DNA of 64,000 nt from Myxococcota bacterium (GTDB taxonomy: Bacteria > Myxococcota_A > UBA796 > JAFGLY01), in the NCBI GenBank assembly GCA_024276675.1, contig JAJRWT010000027.1, positions 186,001 to 250,000 on the forward strand, written 5' to 3'. The translations under genes were made by a program, and so were the position numbers. Positions within the stretch are counted from its first letter, which is position 1. Each line of letters opens with the position of its first letter. A model generated the notes under the pieces. The model saw only the letters and a program-made list of their open reading frames with translations, had not been told where the DNA came from and did no database searches. Below are positions 36,793 through 45,334 of the stretch, in pieces.

Positions 36793-37611
36793 TCAGGTAG
36801 TCTGCTGCTTGTTGGAAGAAAAGCGGAGCTGTCCCTTTCGTGCATCTGCTCGGGCTGCATGACGACGTAGACGTGTTCGCAACTCCGCTGCGGAAACCGG
36901 CTTCATGATAAAGTCGTCACAGCCGGCTCCGAAGGCCGCGATACGTTCTTCGTGGTCGTCCAGGGCAGTCAACACCACGATGGGGATCACACGCCAGGCT
37001 GGGTTGCTTCTCAGGGCTCTACTCAACAAGGAGGGGCTGTAGGCCGTCATGTCCGGATCCAGCAATATGACATCTGGATGATACTCATCAAGCTGGCGGA
37101 TCAATGTCTCGGGACTTTCCACTGTAAGCAGTCTTAGTCCCCCCACGGGGAGCGTTGCCAGCAAATGCTCCCGCAACAACCTGTCAGACTCCAGCAGCAA
37201 TACCTTGACTACCCTTTTTCTACGCAACTCTACCACATTCAACAGATCTTCCAAGAGCCATCGGTTGTCCAGGGGGAATCGATAGACCAGGTCCAGGCCA
37301 CCGGTCATTGCACGCAACCTCAGAGCAGACGAATCTTCAGATGAAATCAACGCCCTGACTCGGATGGGGTCCATGCTGGCTCGAAGGCTCCATTGTACAA
37401 GGCTCACAACGACATTGAAAGACAACGATTCCGAATAGACTTCGGCCAGGAAATCGCCAGTGGCCAGAGCTTCTCGGGCCTTGTCGGTATTCTGTAGTAC
37501 CAGTACCCGAACCCCCATGTCCAGTCCGTCTCGCACCAGGGAAACAGCCTGCGCGGGCTCCGCACCGACCCAAAGCAACGGACTCCCCTGAGTCGATGTA
37601 TGTCGTCCCAT
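36793..37611 (-). CDS. Response-regulator protein with pseudo-receiver plus REC domain
   Basis: This encodes 272 residues from the ATG at 37611, which shares one base with the thiD stop. The C-terminal half (about 133-255) is a receiver domain: acidic start VKVLLLESD, phosphoacceptor Asp in VILLDPDM, Thr in VLTALDD and Lys in DFIMKPVS. The N-terminal 125 residues have the same alternating pattern (PLLWVGAEPAQAVSL, VLVLQN, YRFPLDN) but lack the key residues, so it looks like a degenerate receiver. There is no DNA-binding output domain. Its partner kinase is not in this window. The overlap with thiD implies a shared transcript. Confidence 0.8.
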   Translation of the reverse strand: MGRHTSTQGSPLLWVGAEPAQAVSLVRDGLDMGVRVLVLQNTDKAREALATGDFLAEVYSESLSFNVVVSLVQWSLRASMDPIRVRALISSEDSSALRLRAMTGGLDLVYRFPLDNRWLLEDLLNVVELRRKRVVKVLLLESDRLLREHLLATLPVGGLRLLTVESPETLIRQLDEYHPDVILLDPDMTAYSPSLLSRALRSNPAWRVIPIVVLTALDDHEERIAAFGAGCDDFIMKPVSAAELRTRLRRHAARADARKGQLRFSSNKQQTT

Positions 37612-38471
37612 CAAGCTGGCCTCTTGTGAATGGAAGAGGGTTGGCCGTGGGATATTGGCTCATCAAGCGAAGAGATCGTGTCATCCGGGTGAAAATGAAC
37701 GAGTGGTCCCCCTCCACGGCCAAGTGCTATCCCTGCTGATCGCCGGATCAGTCTATTTACATATGCTATGGCGCCAAGGACAGAATCATCCAGGTCCCGC
37801 CCAAGGGAGAGCCGAGCGGCAATGGCAGAGGAGAGCGTACAGCCCGTCCCATGTGTGTTTCTGCCTGGCACACGTTCATTGCGCGTTTCGAGAACATTGC
37901 CAGGGGAGAGGAAGAGCCGATCAACCACCATGGAACCTTCCGCGTGCCCTCCCTTCAAAAGCAACGACACTCCCAGACTCCTACACCAACCAATGAAATC
38001 GGCCTTTTCAAGGCCGCGATGGCTTGCAAGCATCTCGAGTTCGGGGAGGTTCGGCGTAAGAAGGGTGATCTGCGGCAACAATTCGCCCAGTAGAACCGAT
38101 ATGGCCCCAGAGGACAGCAGCTCTGTTCCGTCAGTTGCCATCAACACGGGATCGAGAACTACAGGGATTCCAGAGCCCAGGGGCTCCAACAGCCGAGCTA
38201 CCGCCCCTGCAACGCTCCTGTCCACCAACATGCCGATCTTGATGGCACCTACCGGAAGATCTTGTAGAACCGCCCGCATCTGCAGGGCCACATGTTTGGC
38301 TGGAACAGCATGAACTCCCATGACCCCAAGGGTGCTCTGCGCCGTTACCGCGGTGACGACAGAGAAGCCAAAAACTCCGTGGTCGTGGAAGGTGTTCAGA
38401 TCGGCCTGTATCCCCGCTCCTCCACTGGAATCAGAGCCTGCTATGGTGAGAGCGGTTGGAACGGAGAGCAT
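37611..38471 (-). CDS. thiD: Hydroxymethylpyrimidine/phosphomethylpyrimidine kinase
   Basis: This encodes 286 residues from the ATG at 38471 (AGG seven bases upstream); a TTG at 38498 adds nine residues. It has the ribokinase-fold ThiD features: [22 protein letters not shown] with the substrate pocket, [36 protein letters not shown], and the catalytic anion hole [19 protein letters not shown]. It phosphorylates HMP and HMP-P for thiamine synthesis. No other thiamine gene and no TPP riboswitch are seen nearby. Confidence 0.93.
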   Translation of the reverse strand: MLSVPTALTIAGSDSSGGAGIQADLNTFHDHGVFGFSVVTAVTAQSTLGVMGVHAVPAKHVALQMRAVLQDLPVGAIKIGMLVDRSVAGAVARLLEPLGSGIPVVLDPVLMATDGTELLSSGAISVLLGELLPQITLLTPNLPELEMLASHRGLEKADFIGWCRSLGVSLLLKGGHAEGSMVVDRLFLSPGNVLETRNERVPGRNTHGTGCTLSSAIAARLSLGRDLDDSVLGAIAYVNRLIRRSAGIALGRGGGPLVHFHPDDTISSLDEPISHGQPSSIHKRPA

Positions 38472-38534
38472 CGGAACGCCTGCACGGAAACACTCCAATT
38501 CACGAGTGAGCTGACTGAATGATGGGGCGTGGTG

Positions 38535-39632
38535 TCAATATGCTACCTGAGCCCATATCCGGATGGTATCGTTGGCGACAGAGCTTCCCGCCAACTCGCC
38601 CCTGTGAATATAGCCTGCCCCTATGCGCCCCATGTCTTCGACCAAGTGCAAGGTAACGCCGGCATAGGATTCCCAGACATCGCCGTTGTCGTCGAAATCC
38701 AGGTTGTCGTCGAACACGGAGAATCGCAGCGCAGGTTCAACTGCTCCGAGACAATAGCCCACCTGAAACATGCCACCTATGCGCGATGTGGTGTAAAGCA
38801 CGTCTGGAACGGAGATGTCAGTGGAAGTGGGTTCGATCTTCAAGGAATGCCCTTCCGCCAGAAGCGAAAACCCAGCTACACGAAACATCAGGTCGGCCCC
38901 GAAGGACAAGGTGTCTGTAGAGAGATCGTCATTGTAGTAGGTGTTGGCGGCCACAGCCAACACCACTTTATCCAGGTTGCCATAGGTTGAATAGGAGTCC
39001 TCTGGGGCGGTGCTGTACTCCGCACGACCGACCACCAACATGCCGATGTTGTCGTCGCCCAGAAAACTCCCGGAACCATTGAAAACCCCCAGGTCCATAC
39101 TGATTCCACGGCCCGACCAACCAAAGATGAGACCGGTTTCGCGACCTGGCACCATGTGTTCGGTTGAAACAGCTCGCTCGTTGAATACCAGGTCACGGGA
39201 AGAAATGATCTGTTCCCGGGAGTAGGGTACCTTCTGTTGTCCCAGCGACAAAACAAATCCCTTCCACTTCTGGGCCATGGAAGCGTCCACCAGGTAGATG
39301 TCGGTAGATGATTGATCCCAGGTATCGTAGGGACTGGCCGCCCCCAAAACCACCCTGAAAGCAAGTTCCCTGGCTATTTCACCTTCAAGACCGATACGTG
39401 CTCTACGGATCTTGAAACCAGGATCATCCTCCGGATCTCCGTAACCTGCCAGATCAGCCTGTGGATCCAGGTCCTGGTCCATGACCGTTATCCATGGCTG
39501 CATCAAAGCTGTGGGGTGGATCATCGGATAGGTACCTTCCTGCCCCAGGGCTGGCGGAGCCAGCAAGAGAAGTGAAGGCAGCAGTACAACAATCGGTGAA
39601 GAGGCTACAAGCCACCTGTAGATTCCTGGCAT
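38535..39632 (-). CDS. Phosphate-selective porin (OprO/OprP)-like outer-membrane protein
   Basis: This encodes 365 residues from the ATG at 39632, six bases after AGGAG (an ATG two codons earlier overlaps it). A signal peptide ending PPALGQ precedes a mature barrel that starts with LMQPWITVMDQD and contains FKIRRARIGLEGEIARELAFRV and YSREQIISSRDLVFNERAV, hallmarks of the OprO/P family. The C-terminus ends in IRIWAQVAY with a terminal aromatic. Solute specificity cannot be told. Upstream in-frame codons (to 40103) run into the opposite PhnD-like gene and are not used. The two genes are divergent. Confidence 0.88.
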   Translation of the reverse strand: MPGIYRWLVASSPIVVLLPSLLLLAPPALGQEGTYPMIHPTALMQPWITVMDQDLDPQADLAGYGDPEDDPGFKIRRARIGLEGEIARELAFRVVLGAASPYDTWDQSSTDIYLVDASMAQKWKGFVLSLGQQKVPYSREQIISSRDLVFNERAVSTEHMVPGRETGLIFGWSGRGISMDLGVFNGSGSFLGDDNIGMLVVGRAEYSTAPEDSYSTYGNLDKVVLAVAANTYYNDDLSTDTLSFGADLMFRVAGFSLLAEGHSLKIEPTSTDISVPDVLYTTSRIGGMFQVGYCLGAVEPALRFSVFDDNLDFDDNGDVWESYAGVTLHLVEDMGRIGAGYIHRGELAGSSVANDTIRIWAQVAY

Positions 39633-39833
39633 GTTCATCTCCTGTTGCTCCAGAATGCCACATCTACCATAGCTCGTGGATGGCGTTCTTGCCCGCAGTC
39701 CATCGTAGACTTGCCCAGGCCCACCTTTGACAAGAAAGAGCACTCGTCCTATCTTCAATACCAACAGAAAGGCACCAACTACACAAGCACACGAACGACT
39801 CGTCACTAATGAGCTCAAGGGGTGGACGTAGAC

Positions 39834-40670
39834 ATGCCGCCACTGGTAACCTTTGGAATACCTCTTCTCTCGGACGAAATCTCCCACGGCACGGGCAAAG
39901 AATTCCTCCGTATCCTGGAACATCGCATGGCCCGGCCCATGTTGCTTCGAGTGGCCTCCACCTACAGCGAATTGGTGGATGGTCTGGCGGAAGGTAAGTA
40001 TGATTTCGCCTGGCTGCCACCAGTAGAGGCACACCAGTTGGCAGCTCACGCCGGAGTAGAGTTGCTCCTGCAAGCTCGACGGGCAGGAAACGACTACTAC
40101 CACAGTTTGATTTTTGCCCGCGACGATTCACCGATACGCTCGCCGACGCATCTCTCCGGCAAGAAAATGGCCTTTGTTCACCGTCGTTCGGCCTCTGGCT
40201 ACCTGGTTCCTGCGGCATATCTCTTGGCGAACGGTATCGAAATCGCCTCCCCTCCACTGTTTCTACGCTCACACGAAGCCGTTGTACTGGCAGTTTCCAA
40301 GGGCATGACCGATGCTGGTGCCACCTACGGCAATGTGCTGGGAGACCCAGGTGATCTTGAAATCACCGGCGCCGCATGGAGCCAACTCGCACCTGGACTG
40401 CGCCACGGGATGCGTACCATCGCCTGTGCAGGTCCAATACCCACCGATACGATCTGTGCATGGCCCGGCACCTCCAAGGCCCTCCGCACGCAATTGATCG
40501 ATGCCGTCCAGGCGGTCATGTCCACTCCGGATCAGGCCAAAACCATGTACGGCCTCTTTGGTACCGACAGCTTTTCAACTCCCCAGGGCACTGGATACGA
40601 AATCCTCAAGACATCCCATGCGACCCTGTACACTCCATGCCGGGAAAAAACGCAGTCCCCCGGTGCTTGA
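39834..40670 (+). CDS. PhnD/SsuA-like substrate-binding protein without signal peptide
   Basis: This encodes 278 residues from the ATG at 39834 (AAGGGG 11 bases upstream); a GTG at 39822 adds four residues. It has the type-2 periplasmic binding fold of PhnD: VTFGIPLLSDEI at the start, STYSELVDGLAEGKYDFAWLPPVEAHQ, SHLSGKKMAF-type hinge (SPTHLSGKKMAFV) and SKGMTDAGATYGNVL. PhnD proteins bind phosphonates or phosphite. An in-frame stop just upstream rules out a signal peptide, so the protein should be cytoplasmic and could act as a sensor. No permease or ATPase gene is adjacent. Confidence 0.8.
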   Translation: MPPLVTFGIPLLSDEISHGTGKEFLRILEHRMARPMLLRVASTYSELVDGLAEGKYDFAWLPPVEAHQLAAHAGVELLLQARRAGNDYYHSLIFARDDSPIRSPTHLSGKKMAFVHRRSASGYLVPAAYLLANGIEIASPPLFLRSHEAVVLAVSKGMTDAGATYGNVLGDPGDLEITGAAWSQLAPGLRHGMRTIACAGPIPTDTICAWPGTSKALRTQLIDAVQAVMSTPDQAKTMYGLFGTDSFSTPQGTGYEILKTSHATLYTPCREKTQSPGA

Positions 40671-40702
40671 TGCTCTCCCACACTGGATCACATCCCACGA
40701 CA

Positions 40703-40729
40703 ACGAGGCATCTCGTGATTCTTTTTTTT
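40703..40729 (+). terminator. Possible intrinsic terminator of the PhnD-like gene
   Basis: ACGAG (40703-40707) pairs with CTCGT (40712-40716) around GCAT, followed after five bases by eight T (40722-40729). The stem is short. The same region has competing pairings described in the findings. Confidence 0.45.
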
Positions 40730-40769
40730 GGTGTGGGATGCCTCGAAGCATATTCAGGACGGCAACCAT

Positions 40770-41660
40770 CTATTCCTGGAGCCCACCGTTGGGACAGTGC
40801 TGGGGAAATGGAGCCACCCCGGCACTTTTTCTCCCCAAACCCGCCACCCTCCATGGATGACAAAAGGCAGTCGCACGATTGCTCCTGACAAATCCACAAA
40901 CCGTGATTCCACAGGCCTCCGCCACCCTGACTCCCATGGAAGAGGGAGCTGCAACCGCTGCCATGATCTCGATTCCAGCCTGTGCGCACTTGGCAACCAG
41001 TTCCAGGCTTACTCTGCCCGACAGGACGACTCCATGTCCTTGTGGCCCCCTTCCCGTGAGAATACATTTTCCTATCGCCTTGTCCAGGGCGTTATGCCTC
41101 CCGACGTCCTGCCCCAACGCAACGAGTTGGCCAGCCTTGTCGAACATGCCAGCAGCGTGTGTTCCTCCTGTTTTCTTGAAAATGGACTGTTCCCGGAACA
41201 TCTTGTCCACGATGCGAGGCAGAGCAAGAGCCGGCATCTGGAGCGTATCTTTCACCTTGAGCCCCCCCGCTGCCAGACGTTCGACGTTCCTGGAACCACA
41301 CATCCCACATGAACTCGTGACTATGAGATTCCTTGGACTGGCGCCAGCAACATCGATGACCTCCAGTCCAAGATGCAGGGGATCTGCCGGTGAAACCGAA
41401 AATCCGATGATATCATCTCTTCCGCTGATAAGGCCCTCTGAAAACGCGAAACCAATCGCCAGCTCTTCAAGATCGCAGGGTGTACACATGAGCGTGTAGT
41501 TGCCCAGCCCCCGAACAGAGATGGTCACGGCTTCTTCACATGCCAAGTGGCATGTCTCGTGAACGGGGGTTTCGACTCCTTCCGCAAATCGAGTGGCCTG
41601 CACTGCAAAAGCAGCGGATAACGATTTCGTGCCAGGTGATTTGGAAAGGTCACCAGGCAT
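40770..41660 (-). CDS. fdhD: Formate dehydrogenase accessory sulfurtransferase FdhD
   Basis: This encodes 296 residues. It contains EEAVTISVRG, the CTPCDLEELAIGFAFSEGLI block, the sulfur-carrying CxxC at C118-C121 (SSCGMCG), and TGGTHAAGMFD...LGQDVGRHNALDKAIG, which binds the cofactor. FdhD passes sulfur from IscS to the molybdenum cofactor of formate dehydrogenase. No formate dehydrogenase is present here, so it may serve the nearby Mo enzyme. Its start lies 11 bases inside the end of moeA, indicating coupling. Confidence 0.93.
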   Translation of the reverse strand: MPGDLSKSPGTKSLSAAFAVQATRFAEGVETPVHETCHLACEEAVTISVRGLGNYTLMCTPCDLEELAIGFAFSEGLISGRDDIIGFSVSPADPLHLGLEVIDVAGASPRNLIVTSSCGMCGSRNVERLAAGGLKVKDTLQMPALALPRIVDKMFREQSIFKKTGGTHAAGMFDKAGQLVALGQDVGRHNALDKAIGKCILTGRGPQGHGVVLSGRVSLELVAKCAQAGIEIMAAVAAPSSMGVRVAEACGITVCGFVRSNRATAFCHPWRVAGLGRKSAGVAPFPQHCPNGGLQE

Positions 41661-42885
41661 GGTGGTCTGCCACTGTGGAAGGTCCGGCCTGTGAAATGGG
41701 AACCAAAAGCATCACTTCAATAGGAGTTCCTCTTGGAAAGTCCACTTTTCCCCGCTCCAACCTGCCGAAGCCGCTGGCCCTCGTAAGAGCAGCCAGGTGA
41801 GCAGTGCCATGATATTCCACAGGCCGCACCTTTCCGTTGCTGTCGATGCGTACGGGAACAAACTCGTCGATGTCTTTTCTCTTCTTTTTTTTCTTGAAGT
41901 CTTCCCCTGCCACCAGCCTGCACCAGTTGGCCCCTAATTGTTCTCCTGTCAGCAGCTCCGCCACAGGAGCCACGAAAAGGTGAAACATCAGGTAGACGGG
42001 AACTGGACTTCCAGGAAGCCCAATCACCAGGCGATCTTTTCCAACGGCCGCGGTTACCGGACGCCCGGGTTTGATGGCCACCTTTTCGAACAACATTTTC
42101 AACCCATTCTCGCGTAATGCGGGCTTCACATAGTCATAATCTCCAGCGGATACGCCACCGGATATTATAGTCAGATGGGCAGTGTCGACAGCCTCCGCAA
42201 CTGCATCACGGATCTCTGAAAGCGTGTCCGGGACGAGTCGTTCAAGAACGACATCCATACCATATGCCTTTCCCAATTCCGCCAGAACTGGACCGTTGGT
42301 GTTCATGATCCGACCGGGTGAAAGTTCTTCAGGCCGGTCAACGATCTCGCTCCCGGTGGACAGCACAGCCACACGTACTCTTTCGGAGACCCGAATTTCC
42401 TTCAGGCCACAGCCCAACAACACTGCAACCTCCAGGGGTGCTACTCGCGATCCCGCTCCAAGCACAACCTCGCCAGCTCTGATGTCTTCTGCTTCTCTGC
42501 AGATGTTGCTTCGGCCAGAATACTGTTCCACCTTGAGAACGTTGCCCTCTTGTGAAGTGTGCTCCAGCATGATCACGCTACCAGCGCCTCGCGGGACAGG
42601 CGCGCCGGTCATCACCTTGACGGCGGTACCAGGTCGGAGATCGCGCGTAGGGCTTTGCCCCGCTGGGACTGTCTCGATGATCTCGTACTGCTGCAGAACT
42701 TCTCCCGCTGGAACGGCAAAGCCGTCCATGGCCGACTTGTTGAATGGTGGAAGGTTCAAACGTGAGATGGCATCCTCCGCCAGCACCCGACCCACGGATT
42801 CTCTGACCGGCACTGATTCCACCGGCAACCTGGACCCAGCAGCGGCCATTTCAAGAATCTTCAAAGAGCGTTCAATACTGATCAT
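41650..42885 (-). CDS. moeA: Molybdopterin molybdenumtransferase MoeA (copy 1)
   Basis: This encodes 411 residues from the ATG at 42885, preceded by GAGGGAG. The MoeA order is clear: LPPFNKSAMDGFAVP near residue 50, the TGAPVPRGAGSVIMLEH strand, VLSTGSEIVD, the catalytic GGVSAGDYDYV and GLPGSPVPVYLMFHLF, then the C-terminal beta domain. It inserts molybdate (or tungstate) into adenylated molybdopterin. The frame stays open upstream into the antisense of mobB; a start at 43104 would add 73 residues. A second moeA at 50430 reads the usual GLPGNP, whereas this copy has GLPGSP. Confidence 0.94.
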   Translation of the reverse strand: MISIERSLKILEMAAAGSRLPVESVPVRESVGRVLAEDAISRLNLPPFNKSAMDGFAVPAGEVLQQYEIIETVPAGQSPTRDLRPGTAVKVMTGAPVPRGAGSVIMLEHTSQEGNVLKVEQYSGRSNICREAEDIRAGEVVLGAGSRVAPLEVAVLLGCGLKEIRVSERVRVAVLSTGSEIVDRPEELSPGRIMNTNGPVLAELGKAYGMDVVLERLVPDTLSEIRDAVAEAVDTAHLTIISGGVSAGDYDYVKPALRENGLKMLFEKVAIKPGRPVTAAVGKDRLVIGLPGSPVPVYLMFHLFVAPVAELLTGEQLGANWCRLVAGEDFKKKKKRKDIDEFVPVRIDSNGKVRPVEYHGTAHLAALTRASGFGRLERGKVDFPRGTPIEVMLLVPISQAGPSTVADHHAW

Positions 42886-43119
42886 TCTTCTGGCTCCCTC
42901 AAAATGTTTTTCGTGGCCTGGCTTGAAACCCTTCGGTAGTGGCCCCGGGCAGGGAACGATGATGTCCTTGTGCCAGGACACTACGAAGATAACCTGAGCT
43001 TGACGATCCTCCTGGATGTGCCAACCTGAGAGTTTCAACTGCAACGGTAGACCGCATCCGAAAACACGAGCCATCCACCTCTCCCAACGCTCATCCAGGA
43101 ACATTCGACGAGGGCCACC

Positions 43120-43671
43120 TTGACATCCTCCACTCCAGCCATCATCTCTTTCGTGGGCAAGAAAAACAGCGGCAAGACCACAGTTCTCGTCAATGTATTG
43201 AGGGAACTCAAGAGCCGTGGTTTCAATGTGGGAACAATCAAGCACGCTCATTCCCACGATTTCCTCATGGACCGCCCCGGCAAGGATTCTCATAGATTCT
43301 ATGACGCCGGAGCCGATGCAGTAGTCGTCTCTTCTACCGTAAAACTGGCCCTGCTCAAAAGAACTGCACATGAGCCAACCGCCCGAGAACTGGCAAAGAC
43401 CTTCATGGGCAACATGGATATTGTTCTGGTGGAGGGCTACAAGACGCAGAATCTTCCAAAAATAGAGATCTTCAGGCGTTCCGCCCACGATAGTCCACTT
43501 CCGCCAGATCCATTGCTGCTGGCCTTGGTGACGGACGACTCCCTTGAAACCAACTCGCTGGTATTTGCCACCTCAGAGTTGTCAGAACTCGTTGATTTCA
43601 TCGTCGACAACTGTATCACTTCCGGATTATCCTCAACTGGCGTTATCTCCTGTCGATCCGACAGCTCTTGA
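43120..43671 (+). CDS. mobB: Molybdopterin-guanine dinucleotide biosynthesis adaptor MobB
   Basis: This encodes 183 residues from a TTG, with GAGGG five bases upstream. The Walker A GKKNSGKT is at 13-20, followed by the MobB motifs VGTIKHAHSHDFLMDRPGKDSHRFYDAGADAV, and DIVLVEGYKTQNLPKIEIFR. MobB binds GTP and assists MobA in forming the guanine dinucleotide form of Moco. mobA is not seen in the window. The gene is divergent from moeA copy 1 and followed by the ferredoxin gene after 44 bases. Confidence 0.93.
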   Translation: MTSSTPAIISFVGKKNSGKTTVLVNVLRELKSRGFNVGTIKHAHSHDFLMDRPGKDSHRFYDAGADAVVVSSTVKLALLKRTAHEPTARELAKTFMGNMDIVLVEGYKTQNLPKIEIFRRSAHDSPLPPDPLLLALVTDDSLETNSLVFATSELSELVDFIVDNCITSGLSSTGVISCRSDSS

Positions 43672-43715
43672 ACAGACTGACTCCAAACTGCCCCCTCCCG
43701 CCAACCAGGTGAAAA

Positions 43716-44252
43716 ATGAGTGACGGACAACAAGGCGATTCCATTTCCGAAGAACTGCACTGGATCGTGGAACGTGACATGGAGAAGTGCTCCCTTTGCG
43801 AGGTATGCACCAAATCCTGCAAGACCGGTGCCCTTGAAGCTCGCATAGACGGCAATGTCATCACCATATTCTTTCGCGCTGAACTCTGCGACGGCTGCGG
43901 TCTCTGCGTCCAACGATGCCCAGAAGAAGCCAGCATTCTCACCCGAATCGATGGCCCCATCTATGCCACCAGCGCACGCATCCTGTCCACCAGTAATCTT
44001 CTTCAATGCCTTGGCTGCGGTGCTTTCTTCGCGCCCATTCGAAAGCTGGAGAACATCCTCAGACACCACCCAGGCATGGAACTCGTGACCAGCTTGTGCC
44101 CAGACTGTCGCCGATCCAGGATGGTAGTCGAGGTAATCGAAACCAAGCGCGACGTTGAGGGCCCTGCCCTGCACAAGACTGGTCGCAAGTGGAGTTGGAA
44201 ACCTGTACTCGGCGACGACGACCCGGACGGCCCTCCCTGCCCCAAGCCATGA
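43716..44252 (+). CDS. Two-cluster 4Fe-4S ferredoxin with C-terminal Cys pairs
   Basis: This encodes 178 residues. Two [4Fe-4S] motifs are present: CSLCEVCTKSC from about residue 25 and CDGCGLCVQRCP from about 60. The C-terminal half carries two further pairs, CLGCG and CPDC, about 35 residues apart, which could form a zinc site or another cluster. It is soluble and should carry electrons in the cytoplasm. Its place between mobB and the molybdoenzyme genes suggests it serves that enzyme. A strong terminator follows. Confidence 0.85.
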   Translation: MSDGQQGDSISEELHWIVERDMEKCSLCEVCTKSCKTGALEARIDGNVITIFFRAELCDGCGLCVQRCPEEASILTRIDGPIYATSARILSTSNLLQCLGCGAFFAPIRKLENILRHHPGMELVTSLCPDCRRSRMVVEVIETKRDVEGPALHKTGRKWSWKPVLGDDDPDGPPCPKP

Positions 44253-44285
44253 GCGCGTTCGCGTTTACAGCTTCTTCCCAACAAG

Positions 44286-44315
44286 AACGGCCGGTGTTGA
44301 CAAACACCGGCCGTT
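44286..44315. terminator. Strong bidirectional terminator
   Basis: A perfect 13-bp stem (44286-44298 with 44303-44315) with loop GACA lies between the converging ferredoxin and nrfD-like genes, 33 bases after one stop and 27 from the other. A T-rich run TTTCTTT overlaps and follows its end on the plus strand. Confidence 0.9.
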
Positions 44316-44342
44316 TCTTTGGTTTTGGAGTCTGACTGAAAC

Positions 44343-45293
44343 CTATAGATTCCCGGGAGGCACCATTCCGCGAGCAGCCATGGGCAACTTGGGCTTTGAA
44401 ACAGGCCTGAAACTGAACCCAGCAGCGTCCATGGGTGGCATGGCACCAGCCTTCAACACGACGTAACGAAGGATGAGTCCTCCGGCCAGACCGAAGAGAG
44501 CTGCTACGATGGCCATGAAGTTGTTGTGAAAGATGGCGTCAATCAGCAGTGGAATCAAGATGCCACAGAGCGCCACTCCCATCCAGAAAAACCTGGAAAG
44601 CCCTCCGAAAAGCACTTCCTTGGCTGAATGTTGAGAACTTGGCAATCTGTGGGCACCGTGCAGGAAGGCACTCAAGATAACGATCTCCATGACAAGCAAG
44701 AGTATGTCGAACCTTGCCAGTCCGTGAACCAGATCCGAATCCTGGAAAAGGAGAGAACTTCCCAGAATGGTGGCCATGATTCCCGTCGAGAGAGCTGATA
44801 CAAAGAAGAGTATAGGCAGCAGCACGGTACTCCAGAAGGGAATGGGAATGGCATCCCCCAGGAGAAGTCCTGTATAGACCATGGTACCAATACCGAAGAT
44901 CAGCCCGACGATTCCCAACAAATGCCTCAAACCGTCAGCGTTCTCGAGTCCGCTGAAGGGAAAGATCCAGAACACCAGGTGGATGAAGCTCACAATGAGA
45001 AACACTGAAATGATAATTGTCCCACGTGCGATCCACGAAGTGCCCGGTTTCGTGGCGACCCTCCACGCGTTTTGCACCTTGCCGAGATCGGCAAGCAAGA
45101 AAAGCGTTCCGATGAGTACCGATGGAAATCCAAAGAAAACGCCGATCTTTGCGATAGTGGCCCATTCAGGCCCCATAAAGTCCAGTACGACCCCTGTCAC
45201 GTAGGCACCAGCGCCAGCGCCTGCCAGGAACAGGTAGATAGCGATCAACCAGCCCCACTCGGTCTGCACCAGGCCATGCAATTTCGAACTCAT
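44343..45293 (-). CDS. NrfD/PsrC-type membrane subunit of a molybdoenzyme
   Basis: This encodes 316 residues from the ATG at 45293, which has GGAGG seven bases upstream. About eight or nine membrane helices are visible, starting WGWLIAIYLFLAGAGAGAYV, the typical NrfD first helix with small residues facing the quinone site. LADLGKVQNAWRV and PFWSTVLLPILFFVSALSTGIMA are also family features. It anchors the complex and exchanges electrons with the quinone pool. It is third in the Mo-subunit, Fe-S subunit, anchor order. Confidence 0.92.
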   Translation of the reverse strand: MSSKLHGLVQTEWGWLIAIYLFLAGAGAGAYVTGVVLDFMGPEWATIAKIGVFFGFPSVLIGTLFLLADLGKVQNAWRVATKPGTSWIARGTIIISVFLIVSFIHLVFWIFPFSGLENADGLRHLLGIVGLIFGIGTMVYTGLLLGDAIPIPFWSTVLLPILFFVSALSTGIMATILGSSLLFQDSDLVHGLARFDILLLVMEIVILSAFLHGAHRLPSSQHSAKEVLFGGLSRFFWMGVALCGILIPLLIDAIFHNNFMAIVAALFGLAGGLILRYVVLKAGAMPPMDAAGFSFRPVSKPKLPMAARGMVPPGNL

Positions 45294-45334
45294 GGCATCC
45301 TCCATAAAGAAGTATTCTTGATGTGGTTTCTGTT

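Noticed and set aside
38472..38534. A TPP riboswitch before thiD
   Set aside because: The gap to the porin end is only 63 bases and has no THI-box sequence.
38535..40103. A 522-residue version of the porin
   Set aside because: The extra N-terminus is antisense to the PhnD-like gene and the signal peptide begins only at 39632.
41650..43488. A 612-residue MoeA with a 200-residue N-terminal extension
   Set aside because: Most of the extension is antisense to mobB, which is clearly real; the start at 42885 has a good ribosome site and gives normal MoeA length.
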